Shown: positions 54,163 to 63,750, counted from the first letter of the stretch. The stretch is 64,000 nucleotides of DNA from an uncultured Bacteroidia bacterium (GCA_902785575.1 CACZZF010000011.1:1-64000), one strand, 5' to 3'. A program made the numbers and translations. Notes: a model not told the origin generated them from the sequence alone.

Positions 54163-56121
54163 TTATTCATCCAATTTTTCCATTAATGACTCCCACTCGG
54201 CTGTCTTGTGGTCAAGGTCTCTCTTGTGCTCGAGATAAGTCCTTGTCAACTCCATAATGTCATCCTCTTTACTGGGGTTCGACAACACTTTCTCAATCTC
54301 CTTCATCTTCCCCTCAATCTTCCCTATCTCGTTTTCGAGGAACTCCACACGACGCTTCAGTCTGGCAATCTCTTTCGACTCGCTCCGCCTCTTCTCGAAA
54401 TCCTCCCTGGCTCTATCTTTATCTGTCACCGGGACAGCTTTCGCATTTGCGGGGCTTGCCTGGGAACTAGCGCTCGTCGGTCCGAATCTTCTCTCTAACT
54501 CTCTAAGGTTCTCTATTTTACGTTTCTCAAGGAAGTCGGAGACGCCTCCGAGATGCTCTTTAACCTTTCCGTCACGGAACTCGTACATCTTATCGACCAA
54601 CCCGTCGAGGAAGTCACGGTCATGAGACACAACAATCAATGTGCCATCGTATGCTTTCAGAGCCTGCTTGAGAATCTCCTTGGACTTGATGTCCATGTGG
54701 TTGGTGGGCTCATCCAAGGCCAGCAGATTATATGGCTGGAGCATGAATTTGGCCATTCCGAGCCTGGCCCTCTCGCCACCGGACAGGATACTGACCTTCT
54801 TGTCGATATCCTCACCTCGGAACAGGAACTGCGCCAATATGTCCCGAAGCTTGGTCCTGATGTCTCCAACAGCTATGTTGTCAAGAGTCTCCCAGACCGT
54901 AAGTTTCTGGTCCAGAATATCTTCCTGATTTTGGGCGTAATATCCCAGCGAGACATTGTAACCACGCTTGGCCTCCCCTTTTATTGGATCCAACTCCCCT
55001 GCGATAACTCTCATCAAGGTTGTCTTCCCTTCGCCATTGCGGCCGATCAAGGCGACCTTCTCCCCTCTTTTGACCTCAATGTCAGCATCAGTGAATACGA
55101 CCTTTCCCGGATAGCCTACAGTGATTCCTGAAGCCTTGAACACAATGTCACCAGATCGAGGCGCCGGAGGGAATTTGACGGTAAGACGCACATTATCAGT
55201 CTCGTCGATCTCGATCCTGTCTAATTTCTCGAGTTGCTTGATTCTGGACTGGACTTGGTTGGACTTGGTCGGTTTGTAGCGGAATCGGTTGATGAAATCT
55301 TCCGTTTTCTCAATCATCCGCTGTTGGTTCTCATAGGCGGCCGTCTGCTGTGCGAGGCGTTCCTTTCTCAGCTCAACATATTGGCTATAAGGGACTTTGT
55401 AGTCATGAATATGACCGAGCATGATCTCTACGGTCCGATTCGTGACATTGTCCAGGAACTTCCTGTCATGAGAAACCAGTAGAAGTGATCCTTTGCGGCT
55501 TTTCAGGTAATCCTCCAACCACTCGATGGATTCGATGTCCAGATGATTGGTCGGCTCGTCAAGTAACAGCACATCAGGATCGGACAGCAGTATCTTAGCC
55601 AGTTCGATCCTCATGTTCCATCCCTGGCTGAAGGTCTCCGTCTTTCTTCCGAAGTCCGAGTCTTTGAACCCGAGACCAAGAAGTGTTTTCTCGGCGAGCA
55701 CCTCCGGAGGTTCCGAGTGGAAGAATGCCAAGGCGTCACTAAGGTCGTTCATCCGGCTGATCAGATTCATATAAGATTCTGATTCATAGTCGGTTCTGGA
55801 AGCCAGTGTCACTCCGATCTCATCAAGTTCCTCCTGGATGGCGTTGACCTGGTCGAATGCGGTCAGAGCCTCCTCCATCACTGTCCTGCCCTTATGGTGG
55901 TCCATGATCTGGGGAAGATAACCTATCCTGATGTCATTCGGTTTGTCGATCGAACCCGATGTGGGACTCTGCAATCCGCATATCAGCTTCATGACTGTCG
56001 ATTTCCCGGCTCCGTTCTTTCCTACGAGGCCGATCTTGTCATTTTCACTGATATGAAAATCAATACTGTCCAGCAGGGTGAATCCGCCGAACGCGACAGT
56101 CAATGAGTTGATGGATATCAT
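54163..56121 (-). CDS. ABC-F family ATP-binding protein
   Basis: Soluble tandem-ABC ATPase of 652 residues without membrane helices. Such proteins act on the ribosome (translation factors or antibiotic protection). Domain 1 has Walker A GKNGAGKST near residue 36, a non-canonical signature FSQGWNMRIELAKIL, and LLLDEPTNHLDIESIEWLE. The inter-domain linker (about residues 240-330) is charged and helical (ENQQRMIEKTEDFINRFRYK). Domain 2 has GRNGEGKTT, LSGGERARLGMAKFM and LALDEPTNHMDI. A C-terminal coiled coil (about 560-650) completes the Uup/YheS-like architecture. Overlaps tatC by 4 bases. Confidence 0.93.
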   Translation of the reverse strand: MISINSLTVAFGGFTLLDSIDFHISENDKIGLVGKNGAGKSTVMKLICGLQSPTSGSIDKPNDIRIGYLPQIMDHHKGRTVMEEALTAFDQVNAIQEELDEIGVTLASRTDYESESYMNLISRMNDLSDALAFFHSEPPEVLAEKTLLGLGFKDSDFGRKTETFSQGWNMRIELAKILLSDPDVLLLDEPTNHLDIESIEWLEDYLKSRKGSLLLVSHDRKFLDNVTNRTVEIMLGHIHDYKVPYSQYVELRKERLAQQTAAYENQQRMIEKTEDFINRFRYKPTKSNQVQSRIKQLEKLDRIEIDETDNVRLTVKFPPAPRSGDIVFKASGITVGYPGKVVFTDADIEVKRGEKVALIGRNGEGKTTLMRVIAGELDPIKGEAKRGYNVSLGYYAQNQEDILDQKLTVWETLDNIAVGDIRTKLRDILAQFLFRGEDIDKKVSILSGGERARLGMAKFMLQPYNLLALDEPTNHMDIKSKEILKQALKAYDGTLIVVSHDRDFLDGLVDKMYEFRDGKVKEHLGGVSDFLEKRKIENLRELERRFGPTSASSQASPANAKAVPVTDKDRAREDFEKRRSESKEIARLKRRVEFLENEIGKIEGKMKEIEKVLSNPSKEDDIMELTRTYLEHKRDLDHKTAEWESLMEKLDE

Positions 56122-56927
56122 TCCTGAGCTGTTTCAGGCTCACCCTCCTCTATTTCTTCATCAGCCTGCCGGGGCTTGCAGAAGATCACACTTGCCTCGT
56201 ATAGCAAAAGAAGAGGTGCTGCGGCTATAATCATCGAGAACGGATCAGCGGGAGTGATGATAGCGGCAATACAAAGGATAGCCACAATAGCGTGCTTCCG
56301 GTATTTGTTCATAGTGTCTTTGTAGACCATGCCAAGCTTGTTAAGGATCACAATAACAGCCGGGAACTCGAACACTATACCGAAGGCTAGGATTGTCGAA
56401 GTGAATAGGGATATGTATGAGTTCAGCGAGATGGTGTTGACCACGGCGTCACTGATCTTGTACCCAAGGAAAAAGTTAAGCGAAATAGGGACAATCAGCA
56501 CATATCCGATATAAAGACCAAGATAGAACAGGAAAGAGGCTGCCAGGAATACTCCCCTGACAGTCTTCTTCTCGTTCTGGTACAAGGCGGGAGCTATGAA
56601 TTTCCATATCTCCCATACAATGAACGGGAAAGAGAGGATAAAGCCCAGCTGGAAGGCAACCTTGAGATGGACGAAGAACTGTGTCGAGATCTCAAGGTTC
56701 ACCAGGTTCATGTTGACATCCATGTTCAGCAGCTTGTAGACCCAGAAATCACTTCTGGTTGGTGCCAAGACCACGTCGTCAAACACGAACTTCTTAAAGC
56801 AGAAAACTACGACGCTGATTATGGAAACAGCTAGCAATGAGCGGAATATTGTTCCTCTCAATACCTCGAGATGGTCCCAGAAGGACATCTCGCCCACTTC
56901 CTGCGCATTCTTCTCTTCCTCAGTCAC
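56118..56927 (-). CDS. tatC: Twin-arginine translocase subunit TatC
   Basis: Receptor core of the Tat export system, 269 residues, six membrane helices. Family marks: FWDHLEVLRGTIFRSLLAV at the N-terminus (MSFWDHLEVLR, the LEELR-type motif), LGFILSFPFIVWEIWKFIAPALY and the C-terminal helices through ITPADPFSMI. The frame opens with GTG at 56927, which gives an acidic N-terminus; an ATG at codon 14 (MSFWDH) would be the minimal start. It lies 2 bases behind tatA. Confidence 0.95.
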   Translation of the reverse strand: MTEEEKNAQEVGEMSFWDHLEVLRGTIFRSLLAVSIISVVVFCFKKFVFDDVVLAPTRSDFWVYKLLNMDVNMNLVNLEISTQFFVHLKVAFQLGFILSFPFIVWEIWKFIAPALYQNEKKTVRGVFLAASFLFYLGLYIGYVLIVPISLNFFLGYKISDAVVNTISLNSYISLFTSTILAFGIVFEFPAVIVILNKLGMVYKDTMNKYRKHAIVAILCIAAIITPADPFSMIIAAAPLLLLYEASVIFCKPRQADEEIEEGEPETAQE

Positions 56928-56929
56928 GC

Positions 56930-57175
56930 TTACTTCTGGTAATCATCTTTCTTCTCGATCTTGTCGGGGCTCTTCGCGGGAGCGTTCATGTCATTCTCGA
57001 TGTCCCCGATCTGTTTCTCGACCTCGTTCATTCCCTGCTTGAAACTCTTCATTCCTTTACCAAGGCCGTGCATGAGCTCAGGAATCTTTTTGCCTCCGAA
57101 AAGGAGAAGGATGACAAGGGCGATGATGACTATCTGCCAAGGTCCGACGACACCTAAAGGGAAAAATGTTAACAT
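56930..57175 (-). CDS. tatA: Sec-independent translocase subunit TatA
   Basis: A small 81-residue pore-forming Tat component. One membrane helix (PWQIVIIALVILLLFGGKKIPEL) is followed by the amphipathic hinge helix GLGKGMKSFKQGM and an acidic, Lys-rich tail. The FGGKKIPEL hinge is the family signature. Immediately upstream of tatC, giving a minimal TatAC system as is usual for Bacteroidota; no TatB is seen. Confidence 0.94.
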   Translation of the reverse strand: MLTFFPLGVVGPWQIVIIALVILLLFGGKKIPELMHGLGKGMKSFKQGMNEVEKQIGDIENDMNAPAKSPDKIEKKDDYQK

Positions 57176-57194
57176 ATTCTTGAATATTAAAGGT

Positions 57195-57608
57195 TTATCT
57201 ATCGTTAATATGCTTTTCTATAGCCTCAAGCAGCTTTTCCGGGCAGCGGGTAGGGCGGCCCGTCACCTTATTGAGGAAACCAAGCGTGACTTCACCATCC
57301 ACACATAATGTGCCGTCCTGGTTATAAACCGCCTGCTTGATCCGGAGTTTAGCCATAGGGGGCGTATCGATCATGGCGACAATCCGCAGGTCATCCCCCA
57401 TCTTAGCCGGATGCTTGTAGTGGCACTCAACCGAGACAATCGGGACTGTCACCCCGTCTTCCTCGCACTTCTCGATCGGGTAACCGAACTCCCGCATCAT
57501 GTTGTTGCGGGCGCACTCGAAATAACGAATGTAATTCGAGTGATGGACGATGCCCATCTGGTCCGTCTCGTAGTACCTAACCGGGAAAAATGTCTCGGAA
57601 TATACCAT
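57195..57608 (-). CDS. YbgC-type acyl-CoA thioesterase
   Basis: A 137-residue hot-dog fold protein. YYETDQMGIVHHSNYIRYFE holds the catalytic Asp of the 4-hydroxybenzoyl-CoA thioesterase/YbgC class. The downstream strands (IVSVECHYKHPAKMGDDLRI) are typical. In other bacteria YbgC is linked to the Tol-Pal system; here the neighbours are valS and tatA, so substrate and link are unknown. Located 36 bases after valS. Confidence 0.9.
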   Translation of the reverse strand: MVYSETFFPVRYYETDQMGIVHHSNYIRYFECARNNMMREFGYPIEKCEEDGVTVPIVSVECHYKHPAKMGDDLRIVAMIDTPPMAKLRIKQAVYNQDGTLCVDGEVTLGFLNKVTGRPTRCPEKLLEAIEKHINDR

Positions 57609-57644
57609 AACAAAAATGTTCTATGACTAAACTTTTTTGTTTCT

Positions 57645-60308
57645 TTACTTGTTTTTCAGTGCCTTGAGACTGTTCTCAAGATTCGCAATCTTAAGTAGGG
57701 CATCAGCCTCTTTCTTGCGCTCCAACTCGACCACTTTTTCCGGGGCATGCGCTGTGAAAGCCTCATTTGAGAGCTTTTTGCGCACTCCCTCGAGGAAACC
57801 GCGGAGTCTGGTGAGCTCGGATTCCATCTTGGCGATCTCCTCACCAGCGTCAACCAAACCACCGAGAGGCACAAAGACCTCCACTGTCCCGACCATGAAT
57901 GACACACCGCTCTCATCACCGAAATCAGCCACCTTCTCAGCTGAGCTGACATTGGCGAGTTTAGCGACGACAGGCATCATCTCCATCGGGAACTCCCCTT
58001 TCACTTTGATCTCAAGTGCCTCCTTGGGAGGAATATTCTTTTGCTGCCTGATTCCTCGGACGCCACCGGCGACTTCCTTAGCGGCCTCGAAATCCGCGAT
58101 CACCTTCGGATCGACCTCTCCGGCGACAGGACTTGGCTGATACATGATGGTCTCTCCATCCTTCCTTTCAGCGAGAGACTGCCAGAGCTCCTCACTGATA
58201 AACGGCATCACAGGATGGATCAACTTGAGAAGCTTCTCCAGGAACACGTTGGTAGCCTCGAAAGTGGCCTTGTCAAGCGGCTGGCCGAAGGCAGGTTTGA
58301 CAGCCTCGAGGTACCAAGAGCAATAGTCGTCCCAGAATAACTTGTATATAGCCATCAAAGCGTCAGAGATCCTGAACTTTGAATAGTAGTCTTCGACCTG
58401 GGCTATAGTCTGGCTGAGCTTATTCTCAAACCACTTGACTGACAATGCGTTGACATCGCTCTGTTGAAGCGATTCATCAACCATCCATCCCTGCACCAAG
58501 CGGAAGGAATTCCAAATCTTGTTGCAGAAATTGCGGCCCTGCTGGACCTGGCTCTCATCATAGAAGATGTCATTGCCGGCTGATGAGCACAGCAGCATTC
58601 CAATCCTCACTGCATCAGCGCCATATTGCTTGATAAGCTCGAGCGGATCCGGCGAGTTTCCGAGGGTCTTGCTCATCTTCCTGCCAAGCTTGTCACGGAC
58701 AATTCCCGTGAAATACACATTGCTGAACGGGATGTCCTTCATGAACTCCCCTCCAGCCATAATCATCCTGGCCACCCAGAAGAAGATGATGTCCGGAGCG
58801 GTCACAAGATCGCTTGTGGGATAGTAATACGCCAGATCTTTGTTAGGGACATGATCCGGATGTCCGGGCATCTCAGGATCAAATACCGAAATCGGCCACA
58901 GCCAGCTTGAGAACCAGGTGTCGAGGACATCCTCGTCCTGCCTTAGATCAGCGGCTGTGAAAGCCGGGTTGATCTTCTTCGCGGCCTCCAGAGCCTTTTC
59001 GGGAGTCTCTTCGACAACCACTTGTCCGTCAGGAAGATAGTATGCGGGAATCCGCTGGCCCCACCATAGCTGACGGGAGATACACCAGTCACGGGCATTT
59101 TCCATCCAGTGGCGGTAAATATTGCGATACTTGTCGGGGATAAACTTAATCTTTCCTGACTCCACACTGTCAAGAGCCATGGCGGCAAGGTCTCCCATCT
59201 TCAGGAACCACTGCGCGGAAAGCTTCGGCTCAATGACAGCGTCAGTCCTTTCTGAATATCCGATCGGGGATATGTATTCCTCGACTTTCTCAAGATTACC
59301 GGCCTCCTCGAGCATCCCGACAATCTTTTTCCTGGCCACGAAACGATCCTCGCCGACAAGGATGACAGCCTCTTCGGTGAGTTTGCCATGGTCATCTATA
59401 ATGTTGATTATCGGGAGGTTATGGCGCAGTCCAATCTCATAGTCGTGGGCGTCGTGGGCAGGAGTCACCTTTAGGCAGCCTGTCCCGAAGTCCATCTCTA
59501 CATAGCTGTCTTCGATGACGGGAATCTCCCTGCCGATCAGCGGGATAAGCACCTTCTTTCCCTTGAGCCAATGATAACGTTCATCGGCGGGGTTGACGCA
59601 GATCGCCGAGTCGGCCATAATCGTCTCCGGACGAGTCGTGGCTATGACCAGATACTGGTCGGTAGGATTACCGTTACCGTCTGAGATATAATATCTAAGG
59701 TGATAGAAATGGCTCTTTGTGTCCTTGTGGATTACCTCATCATCGCTGATGGCGGTCAAAGCCACGGGATCCCAGTTGACCATTCTCACTCCCCTGTAGA
59801 TCATGCCCTTCTTGTAGAAATAACAGAAAGTGGCGATAACAGCGTCAGACAGAGCAGGTTCCATTGTGAAACGCGTACGGTCCCAGTCGCATGAGGCGCC
59901 GAGCTTACGTAACTGCTTGAGGATTATGCCACCATGCTCCTCTTTCCATTCCCATGCGTATTTGAGGAACTCCTCGCGGGTCAGATCCTCTTTTGATATT
60001 CCTTTCTCCTTGAGCCTGGCGACAACCTTGCTCTCAGTAGCGATAGAGGCATGGTCGGTGCCGGGCACCCAGCAAGCGTTTTTCCCGTCCATGCGGGCCT
60101 TGCGGATGAGGACATCGTTCAAAGTGTTGTTGAGCACATGGCCCATGTGGAGAATACCGGTCACATTCGGCGGCGGGATAACGATGGTATAAGGCTCCTT
60201 CTCGTTAGGCTCGGAACGGAAACACTTGTGTTCCAGCCACCAGGAATACCATTTGTCCTCAACCTCCGACGGATTGTATTTCGCGGACAGCTCCTTATTC
60301 TCGCTCAT
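57645..60308 (-). CDS. valS: Valyl-tRNA synthetase
   Basis: Class I aminoacyl-tRNA synthetase of 887 residues. HIGH motif as HMGH in PPPNVTGILHMGH (about 45-57). The editing CP1 domain has TTRPETIMAD and GTGCLKVTPAHDAHDYE, and KMSKT in GRKMSKTLGNS is the KMSKS element. The anticodon-binding domain and the C-terminal coiled coil (EELTRLRGFLE-type) with FVPLGGLVDAGEEI complete the typical order. First gene of a seven-gene minus-strand operon ending with the dipeptidase. Confidence 0.97.
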   Translation of the reverse strand: MSENKELSAKYNPSEVEDKWYSWWLEHKCFRSEPNEKEPYTIVIPPPNVTGILHMGHVLNNTLNDVLIRKARMDGKNACWVPGTDHASIATESKVVARLKEKGISKEDLTREEFLKYAWEWKEEHGGIILKQLRKLGASCDWDRTRFTMEPALSDAVIATFCYFYKKGMIYRGVRMVNWDPVALTAISDDEVIHKDTKSHFYHLRYYISDGNGNPTDQYLVIATTRPETIMADSAICVNPADERYHWLKGKKVLIPLIGREIPVIEDSYVEMDFGTGCLKVTPAHDAHDYEIGLRHNLPIINIIDDHGKLTEEAVILVGEDRFVARKKIVGMLEEAGNLEKVEEYISPIGYSERTDAVIEPKLSAQWFLKMGDLAAMALDSVESGKIKFIPDKYRNIYRHWMENARDWCISRQLWWGQRIPAYYLPDGQVVVEETPEKALEAAKKINPAFTAADLRQDEDVLDTWFSSWLWPISVFDPEMPGHPDHVPNKDLAYYYPTSDLVTAPDIIFFWVARMIMAGGEFMKDIPFSNVYFTGIVRDKLGRKMSKTLGNSPDPLELIKQYGADAVRIGMLLCSSAGNDIFYDESQVQQGRNFCNKIWNSFRLVQGWMVDESLQQSDVNALSVKWFENKLSQTIAQVEDYYSKFRISDALMAIYKLFWDDYCSWYLEAVKPAFGQPLDKATFEATNVFLEKLLKLIHPVMPFISEELWQSLAERKDGETIMYQPSPVAGEVDPKVIADFEAAKEVAGGVRGIRQQKNIPPKEALEIKVKGEFPMEMMPVVAKLANVSSAEKVADFGDESGVSFMVGTVEVFVPLGGLVDAGEEIAKMESELTRLRGFLEGVRKKLSNEAFTAHAPEKVVELERKKEADALLKIANLENSLKALKNK

Positions 60309-60347
60309 ATCTTTCTTTTATTCAATATTTACTTTGTTCCAGAATCA

Positions 60348-60376
60348 CAAATATAACACAATTTTCACTAATTTTG
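60348..60376. promoter_or_regulatory. Divergent -7 boxes, valS / DUF3467 operon
   Basis: Minus-strand TATATTTG (60355-60348) lies 39 bases before the valS ATG. Plus-strand TAATTTTG (60369-60376) lies 19 bases before the DUF3467 ATG. Both are exact -7 matches; -33 boxes are not obvious. Confidence 0.45.
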
Positions 60377-60395
60377 CCCCATAAACAAGAGTATC

Positions 60396-60725
60396 ATGGA
60401 AGAGAAAAAAGAAATAAGCTTGGAGATCAAGCCTGAGATCGCGAAAGGCACTTATTCGAACCTCGCCATCATCACCCACTCCCATAGCGAATTCATCATT
60501 GATTTCGCCACCATGCTCCCCGGTCTTCCCAAGCCGGACATCGGTAACCGCATAGTGATGACCCCGGAACACGCTAAGAGGCTTCTCAACGCCCTCATGG
60601 ACAATGTGACCAAGTACGAGTCCCAGTTCGGTCTTATCCAACTTGGAGGCCAGCCCCAGCAGCAGGGTGGCACCTTCAACCTCGGCGACCTTCCCCAGTT
60701 CGGCCCCGGCGGAGCCAAATCATAA
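60396..60725 (+). CDS. DUF3467 protein
   Basis: A 109-residue protein of unknown function. It shows the DUF3467 pattern: ISLEIKPEIAKGTYSNLAII, HSHSEFIIDFATMLPG, and MTPEHAKRLLNALMDNVTKYE. The C-terminal 30 residues are Gly/Gln/Pro-rich and look disordered. It begins a plus-strand operon with the kdsC-like and maf genes. DUF3467 proteins are small and widespread in Bacteroidota; no catalytic residues are apparent. Confidence 0.88.
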   Translation: MEEKKEISLEIKPEIAKGTYSNLAIITHSHSEFIIDFATMLPGLPKPDIGNRIVMTPEHAKRLLNALMDNVTKYESQFGLIQLGGQPQQQGGTFNLGDLPQFGPGGAKS

Positions 60726-60729
60726 TCAG

Positions 60730-61254
60730 ATGACTGATTTAAAGGATATTAAAGCCTTCGCTTTCGACATCGATGGAGTGATGACGGACGGAGGCATATT
60801 GGCTGACCTTGAAGGACAGCTATACAGGACATTTGATGCCAAAGACGGTTTCGCTGTCAGGATGGCGAACATGAACGGCTACCCTGTCGCCGTCATCACG
60901 GGCGCTCGTTCCCAAAGTGTCCGAGCCCGCTTCTCAGGCAATGGAATCCCTCCTGAGGACATATATCTCGGATCGCGCGACAAGATCACTGATTTCGACG
61001 ATTTCTGCCGCAGACATGGTCTGGATCGCTCTGAGGTGATGTTTTTCGGAGATGACATTCCCGATATTCCGGTGCTTCTTGCCGCCGGAATCGGGGTTGT
61101 TCCTTCTGATGCCGTGGATGAGGCGAAAGAGGCGGCTGATATTATCTCTGACCGTCCGGGAGGAAAAGGCTGTGTCAGGAAACACTTCGAGGACGTCATG
61201 AAAGCCCAGGGCCATTGGAACTTTGATGTCCAGCTTTATAAGAATAAGTTCTAG
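60730..61254 (+). CDS. kdsC: KdsC-type HAD phosphatase
   Basis: Haloacid-dehalogenase phosphatase of 174 residues with a KdsC-like layout: DIDGVMTDGG (nucleophile Asp and acid/base Asp), FDAKDGFAVRMA, the ITGARSQSVRARF phosphate loop, and FGDDIPDIPVL with metal-binding Asp residues. KdsC removes the phosphate from KDO-8-phosphate on the way to lipopolysaccharide, consistent with the lptD-like gene elsewhere in the window. ATG at 60730 is 4 bases after DUF3467; a longer frame overlaps that gene. Confidence 0.88.
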   Translation: MTDLKDIKAFAFDIDGVMTDGGILADLEGQLYRTFDAKDGFAVRMANMNGYPVAVITGARSQSVRARFSGNGIPPEDIYLGSRDKITDFDDFCRRHGLDRSEVMFFGDDIPDIPVLLAAGIGVVPSDAVDEAKEAADIISDRPGGKGCVRKHFEDVMKAQGHWNFDVQLYKNKF

Positions 61255-61258
61255 CGTT

Positions 61259-61840
61259 ATGGACACTAACGGAAAGAAGATAATCCTCGCCAGCAACTCC
61301 CCTCGCCGTAAGGAACTTATGGCCGGCCTGGGCATAGATTTCATCAGTGACACGGACACCTCTTTTGTCGAGACTTACTCCCCAGACACGCCTCATACAA
61401 AGGTTCCGGAGCTGATGTCGGAAGGCAAGTCACATGGTTTCCATCGTCCTCTTGGTCCTGATGAGATCCTTGTCACATCTGACACGATGGTTTTGTGCGG
61501 AATGGAGATCCTCGGCAAGCCTGTGGACAAAAGCGACGCTATCCGGATGCTTAAGCTTCTCTCCGGAAGAGAGCACCAGGTCATTACAGCTGTCACAATC
61601 CGTGACGCCCATAAGGAGAAGACGTTCTCCGTCTCTTCGTTTGTCCTATTCAAAGAATTGTCAGACAAGGAGATAGAATATTATATCGACAATTATCATC
61701 CCTTCGACAAGGCGGGTGCCTACGGAGTCCAGGAATGGATAGGTTACGTCGGCATCACATCTATCGACGGTTCCTTCTATAACGTCATGGGCTTCCCTAC
61801 CCAGCGTTTCTACGATGAGCTCCAGGACTTCCTGGTATGA
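61259..61840 (+). CDS. maf: Maf-family nucleotide pyrophosphatase
   Basis: Hydrolyses non-canonical or pyrimidine nucleoside triphosphates (dTTP/UTP type). The 193 residues have ILASNSPRRKELMAGLG at the N-terminus, the catalytic Asp in SDTMVL, GREHQVITAV, and the FDKAGAYGVQEWIG segment. The ATG at 61259 is 4 bases past the kdsC-like stop. The longer frame overlaps that gene. The stop overlaps the next start by 4 bases. Confidence 0.94.
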   Translation: MDTNGKKIILASNSPRRKELMAGLGIDFISDTDTSFVETYSPDTPHTKVPELMSEGKSHGFHRPLGPDEILVTSDTMVLCGMEILGKPVDKSDAIRMLKLLSGREHQVITAVTIRDAHKEKTFSVSSFVLFKELSDKEIEYYIDNYHPFDKAGAYGVQEWIGYVGITSIDGSFYNVMGFPTQRFYDELQDFLV

Positions 61841-62652
61841 GACCCAAGCTTATTCTGATAACCGCTTTTGTTTTCGCTTTCGCTGTCAGAGCGGAAGCTC
61901 AACTTATCTCGCACCACGGTGTTGTGAAGGGAGGCTATGATTTCTGGGTGTATGTTCCTCAAGACAGGGCAGCTAAAGACACCACAAAGCTTCCTTTAGT
62001 CTTGTTTCTCCATGGAAAAAGCCTGTCTGGGACCAATCTTGAGAAAGTCCGGGAATATGGCCCCCTTGAAGCCCTTAAATTCGGCCGTAAGATTGATGCC
62101 ATAGTCCTGGCTCCTCAGTCACAGGGTGGATGGAGCCCTTCCAGAGTCAAGAAAACTCTGGATTGGACTGAGGCCCGTTACCCTGTCGACACTAACCGGA
62201 TTTATGTCTTCGGCATGAGTATGGGTGGCTATGGAACTATCGATTTCACAGGGACTTACCCGGATAAAGTAGCGGCGGCGATCGCTATGTGCGGCGGAGC
62301 TGACATCAAGGACGTTTCAGGGTTGAACAAGGTTCCGCTTTGGATCATTCATGGTACCTCGGACTCCGCGGTCTCATGGAAAAGGTCACAGGTTGTTGTG
62401 GACGCCATGAAAGCCTCCGGTCCAGCTGACCTTCTTCGCTACGACCTCCATCCGGGGGTAAGTCACTCTTATCTTGGCAGGGTATTCTATATGTCAGAGC
62501 CTTACGAGTGGCTGTTCAAGCATTCTCTCTCGGATTCCCTCAGGGCAGTCGACCAGACAATACAGATCACTAAGTACGGCATGTCGAAGGCCTATAAGAG
62601 CATGCCGGGAAGGCGTACTCTGAAAGTAGTCGAATACAAAGGGAAAAAGTAA
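61837..62652 (+). CDS. Exported alpha/beta hydrolase (prolyl-oligopeptidase-like esterase)
   Basis: A 271-residue protein with a signal peptide (LILITAFVFAFAVRAEA). The alpha/beta-hydrolase marks are LPLVLFLHGKSLSG (oxyanion region), nucleophile Ser in GMSMGGYG, and a late IIHGTSDSAVS and PGVSHSYLGR, which give the Asp and His of the triad. It resembles dienelactone hydrolase or polysaccharide-esterase-type enzymes; the substrate is not readable. A basic C-terminal tail follows. It ends 4 bases from the convergent CNNM/CBS gene. Confidence 0.82.
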   Translation: MRPKLILITAFVFAFAVRAEAQLISHHGVVKGGYDFWVYVPQDRAAKDTTKLPLVLFLHGKSLSGTNLEKVREYGPLEALKFGRKIDAIVLAPQSQGGWSPSRVKKTLDWTEARYPVDTNRIYVFGMSMGGYGTIDFTGTYPDKVAAAIAMCGGADIKDVSGLNKVPLWIIHGTSDSAVSWKRSQVVVDAMKASGPADLLRYDLHPGVSHSYLGRVFYMSEPYEWLFKHSLSDSLRAVDQTIQITKYGMSKAYKSMPGRRTLKVVEYKGKK

Positions 62653-62656
62653 TCAG

Positions 62657-63733
62657 TTAATCCTCAGCGGTTTTCTCTTCTTCCTGAGGCAAGTTGATAG
62701 TGCGGAAACGCTTCTGGCGACGCTCCCATCTCTCACGGGCGAACTGCTGCATATCGATAGCCTGGTCGTTCTCGTCAATGATCTCGAGTCCAAGGATTGT
62801 CTCGATAATATCCTCGAGCGTGACAATACCCTGGAAACATCCATATTCATCGATGATCAGAGCGATCTGCTCGTGTTTTTTCAAAAGCTCCTCCCAAACC
62901 TTGCTCAATGAATCCTCCTCATTGAAGAAGGAAACAGGGCGTTTGAACTCCTTGAGCCTCTTGTCGAACTCATCATCCGCAAGACCTTCGAGAGCATCTG
63001 AAAGAAGGATGTAGCCTGTTATATATTCCGGGGAATCGCCGTAGACAGGGATTCTGGAATAATGGAGATACTGGTCGTTCTTGTAGAAGTTCTTGAGCAT
63101 CATGTTTTCCTGTGCGGTGACAGCCACGATTCTGGGCGTCATCGCCTCATAAGCCGGCACATTGTCCAACTTCATGATATTCTGGATAACCTTGTTCTCG
63201 TCAGAGTCGATCACACCCTCCTCCACGCCGATATTGGCCATCGCGGTGACTTCCTCGCGGCTGACGGCGGCCTCATCCTCATCCTTGGAGAGAATCTTGC
63301 CGACAAGGCTGGCCAAGAGCACCAAAGGATACATCAAGACGATCAGAAGCGAGATCATCCTTGTCGCGAAGCCCATCAAATGTTTCCAGTATGAGGTTCC
63401 GATGGTTTTTGGTACGATCTCGGCGAAGACCAGGATCAAAAGAGTCATTATGGCGGAGATGATTCCGAACCATGTGCTGCCGAAAATGATTGTGGCTTGG
63501 CGGCCGACACCGGCGGCGCCAATCGTATTGGCGATCGTGTTTAGTGATAAGATAGCCGCCAGTGGCTTTTCGGTGTCAGTCTTATAATCGAGGAACTTAT
63601 CCGCCAGCTTGTAACCCTGCTCCTTCTTCATCGTGATGAAAGACAGCGGAGTTGACATCAAGGTCGCCTCAAGGATAGAACAGAGGAACGAGACGAGAAG
63701 AGTTCCGAATAAGAATGTCAGCAGCAGTGCCAT
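62657..63733 (-). CDS. Hemolysin-family CNNM/CBS domain membrane protein
   Basis: A 358-residue inner-membrane protein with a DUF21/CNNM transmembrane domain (four helices: LLTFLFGTLLVSFLCSILEA, ILSLNTIANTIGAAGVG, ISAIMTLLILVFAEIVPKTIG, ISLLIVLMYPLVLLASLVG). It is followed by two CBS domains (MTPRIVAVTAQENMMLKNFY-type first, ALIIDEYGCFQGIVTLEDIIETILGLEI second). CNNM proteins are linked to Mg/Co transport; GldE-like gliding proteins have the same order, but no gliding genes are near. ATG at 63733 gives MALLLTF. Confidence 0.9.
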   Translation of the reverse strand: MALLLTFLFGTLLVSFLCSILEATLMSTPLSFITMKKEQGYKLADKFLDYKTDTEKPLAAILSLNTIANTIGAAGVGRQATIIFGSTWFGIISAIMTLLILVFAEIVPKTIGTSYWKHLMGFATRMISLLIVLMYPLVLLASLVGKILSKDEDEAAVSREEVTAMANIGVEEGVIDSDENKVIQNIMKLDNVPAYEAMTPRIVAVTAQENMMLKNFYKNDQYLHYSRIPVYGDSPEYITGYILLSDALEGLADDEFDKRLKEFKRPVSFFNEEDSLSKVWEELLKKHEQIALIIDEYGCFQGIVTLEDIIETILGLEIIDENDQAIDMQQFARERWERRQKRFRTINLPQEEEKTAED

Positions 63734-63750
63734 AAAAACCAAATATCGTA

